Source: Candidatus Latescibacterota bacterium (lineage in GTDB: Bacteria > Latescibacterota > Latescibacteria > Latescibacterales > Latescibacteraceae). From it: a DNA stretch of 11,414 bases. How positions within the stretch are numbered: the first letter of the stretch is position 1; every line of letters begins with the position of its first letter. The stretch lies in contig JABHYP010000543.1 of NCBI GenBank assembly GCA_018656855.1, positions 1-11,414 on the forward strand. The letters run 5' to 3'. This document shows positions 1 to 6,912 of the stretch, piece after piece. The notes under the pieces were generated by a model, which was not told the origin of the DNA, ran no database searches, and worked only from the letters and a program-made list of their open reading frames with translations. The position numbers and the translations under genes are program-made.

Positions 1-255
1 ACATGTTTATAATAGTCATACAAGTATTATTATCGTCAAAATTCCACCCTAATAAATAATATTATCTTTTTTGATAAATATTCATTTAAAGCAGCAATGA
101 ATGTTTGTTTTATTCAATTATAACTGAGATGTATAGATTACTAAGATGAAGTATGGGGGTTGTGACTTTTGCAATGACAAAGCAGTAAATTAAGGTATGT
201 TTTTGACGCTTAAACTAGCTGTGAAAATCGGTGTTAAAACAAAAAAAGGGTTTAT
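1..255. other. AT-rich upstream region of the lipoprotein gene
   Basis: No convincing coding region or RNA gene is visible. The stretch is very AT-rich and presumably holds the promoter of the following gene. I could not choose a -35/-10 pair with confidence. A purine-rich stretch (AAAAAAAGGG, 241-250) ends 5 bases before the ATG at 256 and is the likely ribosome binding site. Confidence 0.4.
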
Positions 256-2220
256 ATGTATATATTTCAAAAACGACAGCGTACTTTTTTTATTTTGTTT
301 TTGGTTTTATTATTGAACGCCTATTTCATTGTTGCCTGTAATGATTCTGGAGATTCAGGGGGAACTGGCACTTCGACAGGAACGACTCCCACCGCAGAAG
401 GCAAGGCTATATCTCTCTTCAATTTTGAAGCATCTAACAATTGTGAATTAAGCAGTGATGTTGTGGGTAGTATTAATCAAAATGATCACACAATTTCCCT
501 CACTGTTCCCAATGGAACAGTAGTTACTTCCCTAGTTGCTAAATTTACAACTGATGGCTCCAACGTCAAAGTGAGTGTAGATAGTCAAACCAGTGGAACT
601 ACGGCGAATGACTTCACCGGTTCAGTCACGTACATAGTAACTGCCGCCGACAGCACAACTCAGGACTATATCGCCACTGTTACGATAAGTACGCCACCTT
701 CTTCCGGAGATGGAACGTTGTTTGTTCAGGAAGCGTATATAAAATCCTTGAATGCCGGCATGTATGATTATACGGGTAGTGCTGTTTCAATATCGGGTGA
801 TACGATTGTTGTGGGTGTTTATGGAGAAAATAGTGACGCAACTTCTATTACCAATGGGGCTACTGCTCCCTCAAATTCAGGTGGTAATGATAATGGTGCT
901 GTTTATGTTTATAAACGTACTGGTTTTGATTGGGCACAGGAGGCTTATATTAAAGCTGTTAATGGTGAGCAGATCGATCGATTTGGGTACTCTGTAGCCA
1001 TTTCTGGTGATACAATTGTGGTTGGTGCGACACTCGAAGACGCCAGTTATGATTCAGTCGTCAATGGAGAAAGTGCCAGTAGTGATAATAGTTCTGATGG
1101 CTCAGGGGCAGTTTATGTTTACAAACGCACTGGGACGACCTGGGTGCAGGAAGCTTATATCAAAGCTGCCAATAATGACTGTGTTAGACAATATGGTTAT
1201 GTCGTCGCCATATCGAATGATACGATAGTAGTCGGTGATCCGTATGAAAATGGAGTATATACCTCAATCGTCAACGGAACCACAGTTGGTGGTTTTTGTA
1301 GCTCATGGTATCAGGCTGGAGCTGTCTATGTGTATAAACGGGATGCGACAGGTGACTGGGCACAGGAGGCTTATATTAAACCGGATAATAATGATGAAGA
1401 TGATATTTTTGGTATTAGTGTCGCCATTTCCGGAGATACTATTGCGGTTGGCGCCAAAGGCGAAGATAGCAATCAAAATACTATTAGTGCATCCGGTAGT
1501 CCTGACGATTCATTTACCGGTTATGGAAACGATGCTGCCGGTGCAGTCTACGTTTTTAAACGGGATGCGACAGGTGATTGGGCACAGGAAGCTTACATTA
1601 AGGCAGCCAATAACGATGTGGATTCTTCAAGTGATATGTTTGGTGATCAAGTAGCACTTTCCGGAGATACATTGATTGTGGGTGTTCCCAGTGAAAGCAG
1701 CAATGAAACAACTATAACAAACGGATCGAGCGCTAGTGCTGATAACAGCAATTATAGATCAGGCGCTGTTTATGTGTATAAACGGGATGCGACAGGTGAC
1801 TGGGATCAAGAAGCTTATATCAAAGCTGGGAACAATGATGCCACCGCTGATTATTTTGGTTCATCTATATCCATATCAGGAGATCTCATCGCAGTTGGCG
1901 CAAGATTGGAAGATAGTAACCAGAATTCAGTGACTGTAGGAACCGGTAGTGACGCAGATAATAGTAATTCTAATTCAGGTGCTGTTTATATTTATGAACG
2001 GACCGGCACCACCTGGGCGCAGAAAGCCTATATGAAAGCAGTTAATAATGATACCAGTGATTTTTTTGGTAGATCTGTTTCACTTTCAAGTACTACAGTT
2101 GTGGTTGGAGCTTCTGCTGAGGATAGTGCTTTGAAAACTATTACTAATGGCAACCAAGCCAGTGGTAATAACTGTAGATCTGGAACTGGAGCCGTGTATG
2201 TTTATCCGGTAAATCAATAA
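256..2220 (+). CDS. Surface lipoprotein with DUF5018-like domain and seven FG-GAP-type repeats
   Basis: Predicted 654-residue outer-membrane or surface lipoprotein. The N-terminus has basic residues, a hydrophobic stretch (about 11-24) and a lipobox I-V-A-C with lipidated Cys28, then a Gly/Ser/Thr-rich linker. Residues about 50-146 resemble the DUF5018/cadherin-like beta-sandwich found at the front of such proteins (pattern ..ISLTVP..., ...NDFTGSVTYIVTAADSTTQDY...). From residue 158 there are seven units of 70-74 residues, starting at about 158, 228, 298, 370, 444, 518 and 589. Each has a QEAYIKA..N opening, an FG..V.ISGDTIVVGA core (FG-GAP/integrin-alpha type) and a GAVYVYKR ending. Seven such units suggest one seven-bladed propeller. 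Several D/N-rich loops could bind calcium. Such proteins are usually thought to act in adhesion or ligand binding; the ligand is unknown here. The gene appears to be monocistronic. Confidence 0.85.
   Translation: MYIFQKRQRTFFILFLVLLLNAYFIVACNDSGDSGGTGTSTGTTPTAEGKAISLFNFEASNNCELSSDVVGSINQNDHTISLTVPNGTVVTSLVAKFTTDGSNVKVSVDSQTSGTTANDFTGSVTYIVTAADSTTQDYIATVTISTPPSSGDGTLFVQEAYIKSLNAGMYDYTGSAVSISGDTIVVGVYGENSDATSITNGATAPSNSGGNDNGAVYVYKRTGFDWAQEAYIKAVNGEQIDRFGYSVAISGDTIVVGATLEDASYDSVVNGESASSDNSSDGSGAVYVYKRTGTTWVQEAYIKAANNDCVRQYGYVVAISNDTIVVGDPYENGVYTSIVNGTTVGGFCSSWYQAGAVYVYKRDATGDWAQEAYIKPDNNDEDDIFGISVAISGDTIAVGAKGEDSNQNTISASGSPDDSFTGYGNDAAGAVYVFKRDATGDWAQEAYIKAANNDVDSSSDMFGDQVALSGDTLIVGVPSESSNETTITNGSSASADNSNYRSGAVYVYKRDATGDWDQEAYIKAGNNDATADYFGSSISISGDLIAVGARLEDSNQNSVTVGTGSDADNSNSNSGAVYIYERTGTTWAQKAYMKAVNNDTSDFFGRSVSLSSTTVVVGASAEDSALKTITNGNQASGNNCRSGTGAVYVYPVNQ
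1333..1812 (+). repeat. Near-identical DNA repeat units inside the lipoprotein gene
   Basis: The segment encoding the KRDATGDW linker recurs almost base for base near 1333, 1555 and 1774. Each copy contains CGGGATGCGACAGGTGA, followed by a nearly identical QEAYIK coding segment. The other repeat junctions encode KRTG instead and have diverged more. Such local DNA identity inside protein repeats suggests recent unit duplication or gene conversion among blades 3 to 6. Confidence 0.7.
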
Positions 2221-2333
2221 CCGGCGCAGTTTAGTGAATATGCGATTTCTGATCTTTCATTGATCTGATTATGTACAAATCACATTCGACATGTTGGTTG
2301 AATGCTTGAATATAGTGCAGTGTATCGAACTAT

Positions 2334-2361
2334 ATGTCCTTGTCATGCGACAAAGGGACAT
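2334..2361. repeat. Hairpin-forming motif copy A
   Basis: Imperfect palindrome: ATGTCCTTGTC at the left pairs with GACAAAGGGACAT at the right around a short ATGC loop. It matches the opening of the other motif copies in this region (TGTCC(C/T)TGTTA...GGGAC). It may be the end of a decayed insertion sequence or a small REP/MITE-type repeat. Confidence 0.5.
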
Positions 2362-2389
2362 ATTCTTTCTTGTACGAAATGAACTTGAT

Positions 2390-2438
2390 GCCCAATATTC
2401 CGGTTTTCTAGTGGTCCTATTGGTGCGTGACAGTGACA
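2390..2438 (-). repeat. IS-end-like motif copy B, inverted
   Basis: Read on the minus strand this begins TGTCACTGTCACGC and ends CGGAATATTGGGC. It aligns over its whole length with copy E at 4319-4366, which ends with the same 13 bases. It therefore appears to be the same terminal sequence in the opposite orientation. Together with copy C it forms a head-to-head pair. Confidence 0.6.
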
Positions 2439-2441
2439 CCC

Positions 2442-2474
2442 TGTCCCTGTTAAGCGATAACCGGACCACTAATA
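2442..2474 (+). repeat. IS-end-like motif copy C, head to head with copy B
   Basis: Begins TGTCCCTGTTAAGCGATAA and continues through GGACCACTA. The 30 bases 2442-2471 form an imperfect inverted repeat with 2409-2438; both outer ends read TAGTGGTCC or its complement. The two arms are separated by only CCC (2439-2441). Abutted ends with a spacer of about 3 bp are known for transposon circle or tandem junctions in some IS families such as IS3 and IS21. That origin is an inference, because no matching transposase is present. Confidence 0.55.
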
Positions 2475-2829
2475 TCTAGAAAAACAGGAATCAGAAATAC
2501 TGTAGTTGCAAAAATAGTTAATATGGAGTGTATAAAAGTGAATGTGGTGAAGAATTTGGGGACCGAACCCACATCTCAATTATGCAATCTAATGGAAGAA
2601 AATTACACTTGCCGTTTTCGTGTGACGACAAGTGTTATAACAATACAAACTGTGAGACGGGATTTAAAATAACTGGCGGATGGTATGGTATAGTTCCGAT
2701 ATTCAATCCGGACTGAAATTTAATATTCCTATATTCTCCGATTATTGAATGGTCCGATTTTAGTGTGACAAAAACATTCTGACCCCTTTACCAGTTTCCA
2801 GAATATCCCCCGATCTTGCAGCCCCACTA

Positions 2830-4095
2830 TTATCGAGTCCTTTGTAATTCGTCTAAAATTTTTTTCCATGAATTTACACCTGAATCAAAACCTTGATAAC
2901 GTCGACGGAGATCGGGAGTTAAACTTTTATTAAAATCAGAATTGGTTAATCTACTTTCAATCCAAACATGGAAATGATTGCGGGAAAAAAACGGTTCAAG
3001 TGGTTTTTCCGTATAATTATACACTTGTTCATTATTTACAAATATATCGGTCCATGTTCTTTCAAATCTTAGTTCGTTGATACGATTTTTCAATGTCCTT
3101 ATTCCGTAAAGAGATTTGAGTATTCTCCAGGCATCATGTTTTAATCCGTCAACATCACTTTTACTATCATCTGTTGTTAAAATAGCTTCCGCGGACTTTG
3201 AAGGGTACGTTTTGATTAACTGAACATACGCATCTTTTGTATTATATTTTTTCCCGTTTAAAGCAAAAATATGAACCATTAGCCCCTCCAAATCCTCTTT
3301 TTGATCATCTGTCAATCCGCTTCCTAGAGGCAATAGAGCTATTAGTTCCCTTGCTCCGTTTTGCGCTTTTCTCCAAATTGTTTCGACTGAACTATGGAAA
3401 AAAAAACGAAGAAACCCTCTCCCTTTAATGAGGTTGGATAAAGGAATGTCATAGTTAACTAGCGTATTGGCAGCAGAGGCATTGTTAGTTGAAATATAAA
3501 TATTGGCAGTAGAGGTAGTATTGTCAATTAAAGTATAAATAGATTCACGTAAATTAGAATCACGTAAATATTCTCCTTCTTCAAATTCCCATCGTGCTGT
3601 TTCTTTGAGTTGCCAATGAGAGGAATGAGACATCTCTGATCTTGATAAACAGTCATGGTATTCCTTAATAAACAAGTGGGCCGGTATAACTCGTCCTATT
3701 CTCGGGATAGTCTCTACCCAATCCCTACTCCAGCTTCTTCTTCTTCTTGCAGTTTTATAAAAACACAAATACGCTTTTCTTATATCTGAGAATAAACCAT
3801 AATCATTGGAGTACATTGGTGCCGAAATAAGTTCAAATTCGCAATACTTTGCCTGAATAGGGCCATCACAATGCCCCGTTCTCAATTCAAGGGCATTCGT
3901 TGCAGATGAATCAAAACTATCCAGGACTTTAATGCCACGAGGTAGACTAATGATATTCCAATGCCTACCCCTTTGTTTATCAGCCAACACGATTTTTGTG
4001 TCAGGCATTTCTACTACAATTTGTACAAAACCGTTTGAAGAGACACTATTATTGATTAGAAATAAAAAAAGTAATATTATTATTTTAGTTTTCAT
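2830..4095 (-). CDS. Hypothetical secreted protein, 421 residues
   Basis: I do not recognise this family. The protein starts with a classic signal peptide: MKTK, a hydrophobic run (residues about 5-15), then NNSVSSNG, where cleavage is likely. There is no lipobox Cys, so a soluble periplasmic or exported protein is likely. The mature part is mixed polar, with a conspicuous basic cluster (KTARRRRSWSRDW, around residues 113-125), several Trp residues and an RRR-containing C-terminal region ending DELQRTR. No transmembrane segment follows the signal peptide. The minus-strand ATG at 4095-4093 is preceded by AAAGGA, a plausible ribosome binding site. The gene stands alone between copies of an IS-end-like repeat (2390-2474 and 4175-4366), which suggests it arrived with, or was trapped between, mobile DNA. 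Orientation and length support a real gene; function is unknown. Confidence 0.7.
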   Translation of the reverse strand: MKTKIIILLFLFLINNSVSSNGFVQIVVEMPDTKIVLADKQRGRHWNIISLPRGIKVLDSFDSSATNALELRTGHCDGPIQAKYCEFELISAPMYSNDYGLFSDIRKAYLCFYKTARRRRSWSRDWVETIPRIGRVIPAHLFIKEYHDCLSRSEMSHSSHWQLKETARWEFEEGEYLRDSNLRESIYTLIDNTTSTANIYISTNNASAANTLVNYDIPLSNLIKGRGFLRFFFHSSVETIWRKAQNGARELIALLPLGSGLTDDQKEDLEGLMVHIFALNGKKYNTKDAYVQLIKTYPSKSAEAILTTDDSKSDVDGLKHDAWRILKSLYGIRTLKNRINELRFERTWTDIFVNNEQVYNYTEKPLEPFFSRNHFHVWIESRLTNSDFNKSLTPDLRRRYQGFDSGVNSWKKILDELQRTR

Positions 4096-4174
4096 GGGAA
4101 AATCCTTTGCTAATACAAAACAATGAAAAAATAAATATATGATAAAAACGAGCTAGGAATTCGTGAAGACCACC

Positions 4175-4217
4175 TGTCCTTGTTACACGACAATAGGGCC
4201 ATCCAATAACCGGATAA
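4175..4217 (+). repeat. IS-end-like motif copy D
   Basis: Begins TGTCCTTGTTACACGACAA, continues through AGGGCC and includes a CCGGATAAT segment. It matches copy E closely in its first 20 bases and shares the CGGAT/CGGAA position further in. It has the same orientation as copies C and E. Confidence 0.55.
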
Positions 4218-4318
4218 TACACTATTATTAAATCAATGCATTTGCATACTGGAGTGAGTATATGCTATTCCTCAGACTTTTTGAAGCCATTTTTTTATAT
4301 CGACTGTAATAAAGAAGC

Positions 4319-4366
4319 TGTCCCTGTTACACGATAATGGGACCGCTAAAAATCGGAATATTGGGC
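4319..4366 (+). repeat. IS-end-like motif copy E
   Basis: Begins TGTCCCTGTTACACGATAAT, then GGGACCGCT, and ends CGGAATATTGGGC. The GTCCC...GGGAC bases can form a small hairpin. It is the inverted counterpart of copy B at 2390-2438, and the two lie on opposite sides of the unknown secreted-protein gene. Confidence 0.6.
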
Positions 4367-4406
4367 TTTAAATTTACTTTCAAACAGAAAAAACCAAATC
4401 AATTGA

Positions 4407-4543
4407 ATGGGTAGAAAAGGAAACAGTTACTTTACTTTTTCCTATCAGGATGTCGTCCAGACCGACGGTTATCCTGGATATGATTTTATAGACCATACAC
4501 CTGAAAAAGAACATGTCGGTTGCTGGGCCCATGCTCGTCGTAA
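4407..4543 (+). pseudogene. tnpC: IS66 TnpC transposase, central fragment before the RIT insertion
   Basis: From an ATG at 4407 the frame reads about 45 residues: QTDGYPGYDF, then HVGCWAHARR, then the RIT sequence adds N-E and a stop. QTDGY carries a catalytic Asp of the IS66 DDE domain, and CWAHARR is a strongly conserved IS66 block just after it. An intact TnpC is around 500 residues, so the roughly 250 residues upstream (N-terminal leucine-zipper/zinc-finger region and first catalytic Asp) are gone. The residues before YQDVVQTDGY do not look like IS66, so the break is near 4440, possibly with a frameshift. The fragment continues in the same protein at 8050. The ATG is probably fortuitous. 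Confidence 0.85.
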
Positions 4544-4567
4544 TGAGTAGTTAGATAAAATGGGAAG
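4536..4567 (+). repeat. RIT left terminal inverted repeat
   Basis: This 32-base block (CGTCGTAA, then TGAGTAGTTAG, then ATAAAATGGGAAG) is the exact reverse complement of 7996-8027. Its first 8 bases also belong to the interrupted tnpC gene (codons for Arg-Arg plus AA), so they are target or core sequence shared with the host site. The last 24 bases belong to the element. Confidence 0.9.
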
Positions 4568-4624
4568 CTAATACTGAAAAGCTGCTTCATTTAATCTCAC
4601 TATTCTTTTCGACTTCCCATTATA
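4559..4624. repeat. RIT left sub-terminal inverted pair (45-nt spacing)
   Basis: AATGGGAAG (4559-4567) faces CTTCCCATT (4613-4621) across exactly 45 bases. The inner copy extends to CTTCCCATTATA (4613-4624), matched by TATAATGGGAAG (7939-7950) at the right end. These are likely recombinase-binding sites. The inner copy overlaps a TATAAA sequence (4621-4626) that could be a -10 box for the trio, so binding could also repress transcription. Confidence 0.7.
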
Positions 4625-4630
4625 AACAAG

Positions 4631-4662
4631 CTCCTTAATAATTTTTTGATTTAAATAAGGAG
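4631..4662 (+). promoter_or_regulatory. Ribosome binding site of first recombinase within a possible hairpin
   Basis: AAGGAG (4657-4662) lies 7 bases before the ATG at 4670, a strong Shine-Dalgarno sequence that fixes the start. CTCCTTA (4631-4637) is exactly complementary to TAAGGAG (4656-4662), so a 7-bp stem with an 18-nt AT-rich loop could mask the site. The stem is short and its in vivo role is speculative. Confidence 0.4.
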
Positions 4663-4669
4663 ATTCTTT

Positions 4670-5932
4670 ATGACATCAAAAAGAGTTCAATACCACGAGA
4701 CCCCTCTACTGATCCAAAGAGTGAAAGAGTCCTTGTCTGCATTTGGATATAAGCCTCGAAGCATCCAAGTTTTTCAGAGATATTGGAATGAGCTGCTACA
4801 GTATGAAGCTGATAATGAAATCAAGTCATATTCACCAAAGGTTGGACTTGGTTTTTTAGATGAAGTTTACGATATAAGTGTGTTTTCAGCTTTGAGTAAA
4901 CAAGATAAGGTGTGTGCTCGATCTATTACGCTTCTTAATATGTACCGCCGTGATGGGATGCTATTTCCTTCAGCAAGTATTTATCCAACAGTAAGTTTCT
5001 TATGTTATTTCACAGAAATCATAGAAATATTCAAGAGACATCAAGTCAGTAGATTCCAGATAACGAATAGCACACTAAATGGCTACAACAGATATATCGG
5101 GCAGTTTCTCCTATATCTTGAAAAACATAATATTAGAGAAATAAATCACCTTAATTCTTCTATATTGCTGGATTATTGTGAAAGTCATTCGATATATTCA
5201 CCTTCAACACTCTATAATTCGTTTTGTTCCCTTCGTGTTTTCCTTCGTTTTCTGAAAGCAGCGGCATTGCTGGAAACTGATTATTCAAGCATGGTTCCAT
5301 CTGTTTCTTACAAAAGGGATTCTAAGTTGCCGTCTACGTTTACACAAGACGAGATTGAAGGAATATTTCAAGTCATAGACAGGTCTAATCCGATCGGAAA
5401 GCGGGACTATGCCATCATCATGATAGCCTATAAACTAGGGCTTCGTTCAATTGATATAAGAAGTTTACAATTTTCAAACATTCATTGGGAAAAGAATACA
5501 ATTGAACTAACGATGAAAAAAACAGGAAAAAATATTGTACTTCCCCTTTTAGAGGATGTCGGGAAAGCTTTGATTGATTATATCAAATTTGGAAGGCCTG
5601 TAACTGACAGTAAATTTGTTTTCTTGCGACTCGTTAGTCCTATCAAGCCATTAAGCGCCCCAGGAATGACAACTATCGTAAAAAAGTATGCAAATAAAGC
5701 GGGTATCGATAGTTCTCCCGGACGCGGAAAAGGACCACATGCAATGCGAAGCTCTCTTGCCAGTGCCTTGTTAGCTGAGAATATTCCATTACCGGTTATT
5801 TCAGAAATTTTAGGTCACAGCTGTTCCCGTACAACTGGAAATTATATAAAGATTGACATCAAGCAGCTACGTATTTGCTGCCTTGAAGTCCCAGAGTATG
5901 ACTGGAATATTGAACGTGGGGAGGTATTCTAA
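4670..5932 (+). CDS. ritA: Tyrosine recombinase, first gene of the RIT trio
   Basis: Phage-integrase-family site-specific recombinase of 420 residues. An N-terminal SAM-like, core-binding domain (about 115-205) is followed by the catalytic domain (about 220-400). Visible catalytic residues are Arg259 (in LGLRSIDI), a beta-hairpin Lys (283, 284 or 287, in MKKTGKN), His357-x-x-Arg360 (HAMR), His383 (ILGHS) and nucleophile Tyr392 (NYIKI). The extra N-terminal 110 residues make this the longest member of the trio. It overlaps the next gene by one base (TAATG), indicating translational coupling. In RIT elements three non-identical recombinases are always co-transcribed and presumably act together on the element ends. 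The assignment as tyrosine recombinase is certain; the symbol follows position in the trio. Confidence 0.93.
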   Translation: MTSKRVQYHETPLLIQRVKESLSAFGYKPRSIQVFQRYWNELLQYEADNEIKSYSPKVGLGFLDEVYDISVFSALSKQDKVCARSITLLNMYRRDGMLFPSASIYPTVSFLCYFTEIIEIFKRHQVSRFQITNSTLNGYNRYIGQFLLYLEKHNIREINHLNSSILLDYCESHSIYSPSTLYNSFCSLRVFLRFLKAAALLETDYSSMVPSVSYKRDSKLPSTFTQDEIEGIFQVIDRSNPIGKRDYAIIMIAYKLGLRSIDIRSLQFSNIHWEKNTIELTMKKTGKNIVLPLLEDVGKALIDYIKFGRPVTDSKFVFLRLVSPIKPLSAPGMTTIVKKYANKAGIDSSPGRGKGPHAMRSSLASALLAENIPLPVISEILGHSCSRTTGNYIKIDIKQLRICCLEVPEYDWNIERGEVF

Positions 5933-6912
5933 TGAACAAAATGACATCTAAACATCCCCCAGTTGGTGAACTGGCGGGTATTATAAGTAATTTTATCCGG
6001 TTTAAGCGTTCAATGGGTTATATCTACCAAACTGAAGAAGGGATTCTGCAACGTTTTTCTTTATTCACGATGAGATATACAATTAATAATAATGAAATCT
6101 CTTTGCAATTGATTGAAGCCTGGCTTGAGCGTCGTAAAGATGAAAAGGCCAGTAATCATAAAACTCGGACGTTATGTGTGTTACAGATGCTGAATTTTGC
6201 AGCAAAACATGGATACGAAGTTTATTTCCCGGTATTGATAAAAAAAATCAAAGTCCCTGAATACACTCCATACATATTTACAAAAGCTGAGTTAGAACGG
6301 TTTTTTAATGCGTGTGACCACATTCAGCCTTATCCCGGCACTTCACGACATCATACGATTCCGGTACTGTTTCGGCTGATATTTAGCTGCGGGTTAAGAG
6401 CTTCAGAGGCTGCAAATCTTAAATGTAGTGATGTAGACTTAACAGCAGGCGTCATAACGGTCAGGAACGGAAAAAATGGAAAGGAACGGCTTATACCACT
6501 TTCAGATTCAATGAGCAGATGCATGGAACAGTTCTCCCATCGTTACGATAACTATAAAGACAAGTATTTTTTCAAGGGAAAATATAAAAGCAAGCTGCAG
6601 CGGCATATAATATACAAATGGTTCAGGATATGTTTGGAGAATGCCGGAATACCTCACCTGGGGAAAGGTCAGGGGCCACGCGAACATGATCTGCGGCATA
6701 GTTTTTGTGTCCACTCTTTGAAAAAAATGCAGGAAAAGGGAGTTGATTTGTATGCATCACTTCCGTTCCTATCCGTGTACGTAGGTCATGCATCCATAAA
6801 TGCAACACAACATTACCTGAGGCTCACCGCTGAATTTTACCCTGACATCATAGAGCAGATAAATAGGCAATGCAGTGAAATCATACCGTCAGTGGAGGTG
6901 GGTAAAATATGA
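5932..6912 (+). CDS. ritB: Tyrosine recombinase, second gene of the RIT trio
   Basis: Site-specific recombinase of 326 residues, the shortest of the three. The N-terminal core-binding domain spans about 12-105 and the catalytic domain about 115-310. Catalytic residues: Arg156 (CGLRASEA, a textbook box I), Lys in RNGKNGKER (181 or 184), His252-x-x-Arg255 (HDLRHSF), His286 (VGHAS) and Tyr295 (QHYLRL). It starts by the TAATG overlap with the first gene, and GGGGAGG sits about 10 bases upstream as ribosome binding site. It ends in an ATGA overlap with the third gene. Both junctions mean all three proteins are made from one mRNA, probably in fixed ratio. Confidence 0.93.
   Translation: MNKMTSKHPPVGELAGIISNFIRFKRSMGYIYQTEEGILQRFSLFTMRYTINNNEISLQLIEAWLERRKDEKASNHKTRTLCVLQMLNFAAKHGYEVYFPVLIKKIKVPEYTPYIFTKAELERFFNACDHIQPYPGTSRHHTIPVLFRLIFSCGLRASEAANLKCSDVDLTAGVITVRNGKNGKERLIPLSDSMSRCMEQFSHRYDNYKDKYFFKGKYKSKLQRHIIYKWFRICLENAGIPHLGKGQGPREHDLRHSFCVHSLKKMQEKGVDLYASLPFLSVYVGHASINATQHYLRLTAEFYPDIIEQINRQCSEIIPSVEVGKI

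Larger units (their letters stand above)
2221..2829. other. Gene-poor spacer with IS-end-like repeat remnants
   Basis: No well-supported gene lies here. The left part (2335-2471) carries three copies of a hairpin-forming motif, listed separately. Two short overlapping reading frames lie at 2523-2672 (ATG start, 49 residues) and 2528-2716 (GTG start, 62 residues). They have no clear ribosome binding site and no motif I recognise, so I do not call them as genes. The rest, up to the stop codon of the minus-strand gene at 2830, shows nothing notable. Confidence 0.5.
4096..4406. other. Gene-free spacer with two direct motif copies
   Basis: No coding region is evident. The first part holds the upstream region and ribosome binding site of the minus-strand gene. 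The rest holds motif copies D and E (listed separately) in direct orientation about 144 bp apart, then an A-rich segment leading into the IS66 remnant. Confidence 0.5.

Noticed and set aside
752..1933. Several open frames of 65-139 codons on the plus strand inside the lipoprotein gene
   Set aside because: They are out-of-frame readings of the repeat region; they recur with the repeat and have no start signals of their own.
256..2220. Regular DNA repeats that might suggest CRISPR or a satellite
   Set aside because: The period of about 210-222 bases keeps a single reading frame and encodes protein repeats; there are no short repeat-spacer units.
2554..2575. GGGGACCGAACCCACA looked like a possible tRNA T-arm fragment
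   Set aside because: The loop does not match the T-loop consensus, and no acceptor stem or anticodon arm is nearby.
2528..2716. 62-codon GTG-start frame, and the overlapping ATG frame 2523-2672
   Set aside because: No ribosome binding site, no recognisable motif, and two overlapping frames are equally open in a decayed repeat region. I mention them but do not call them.
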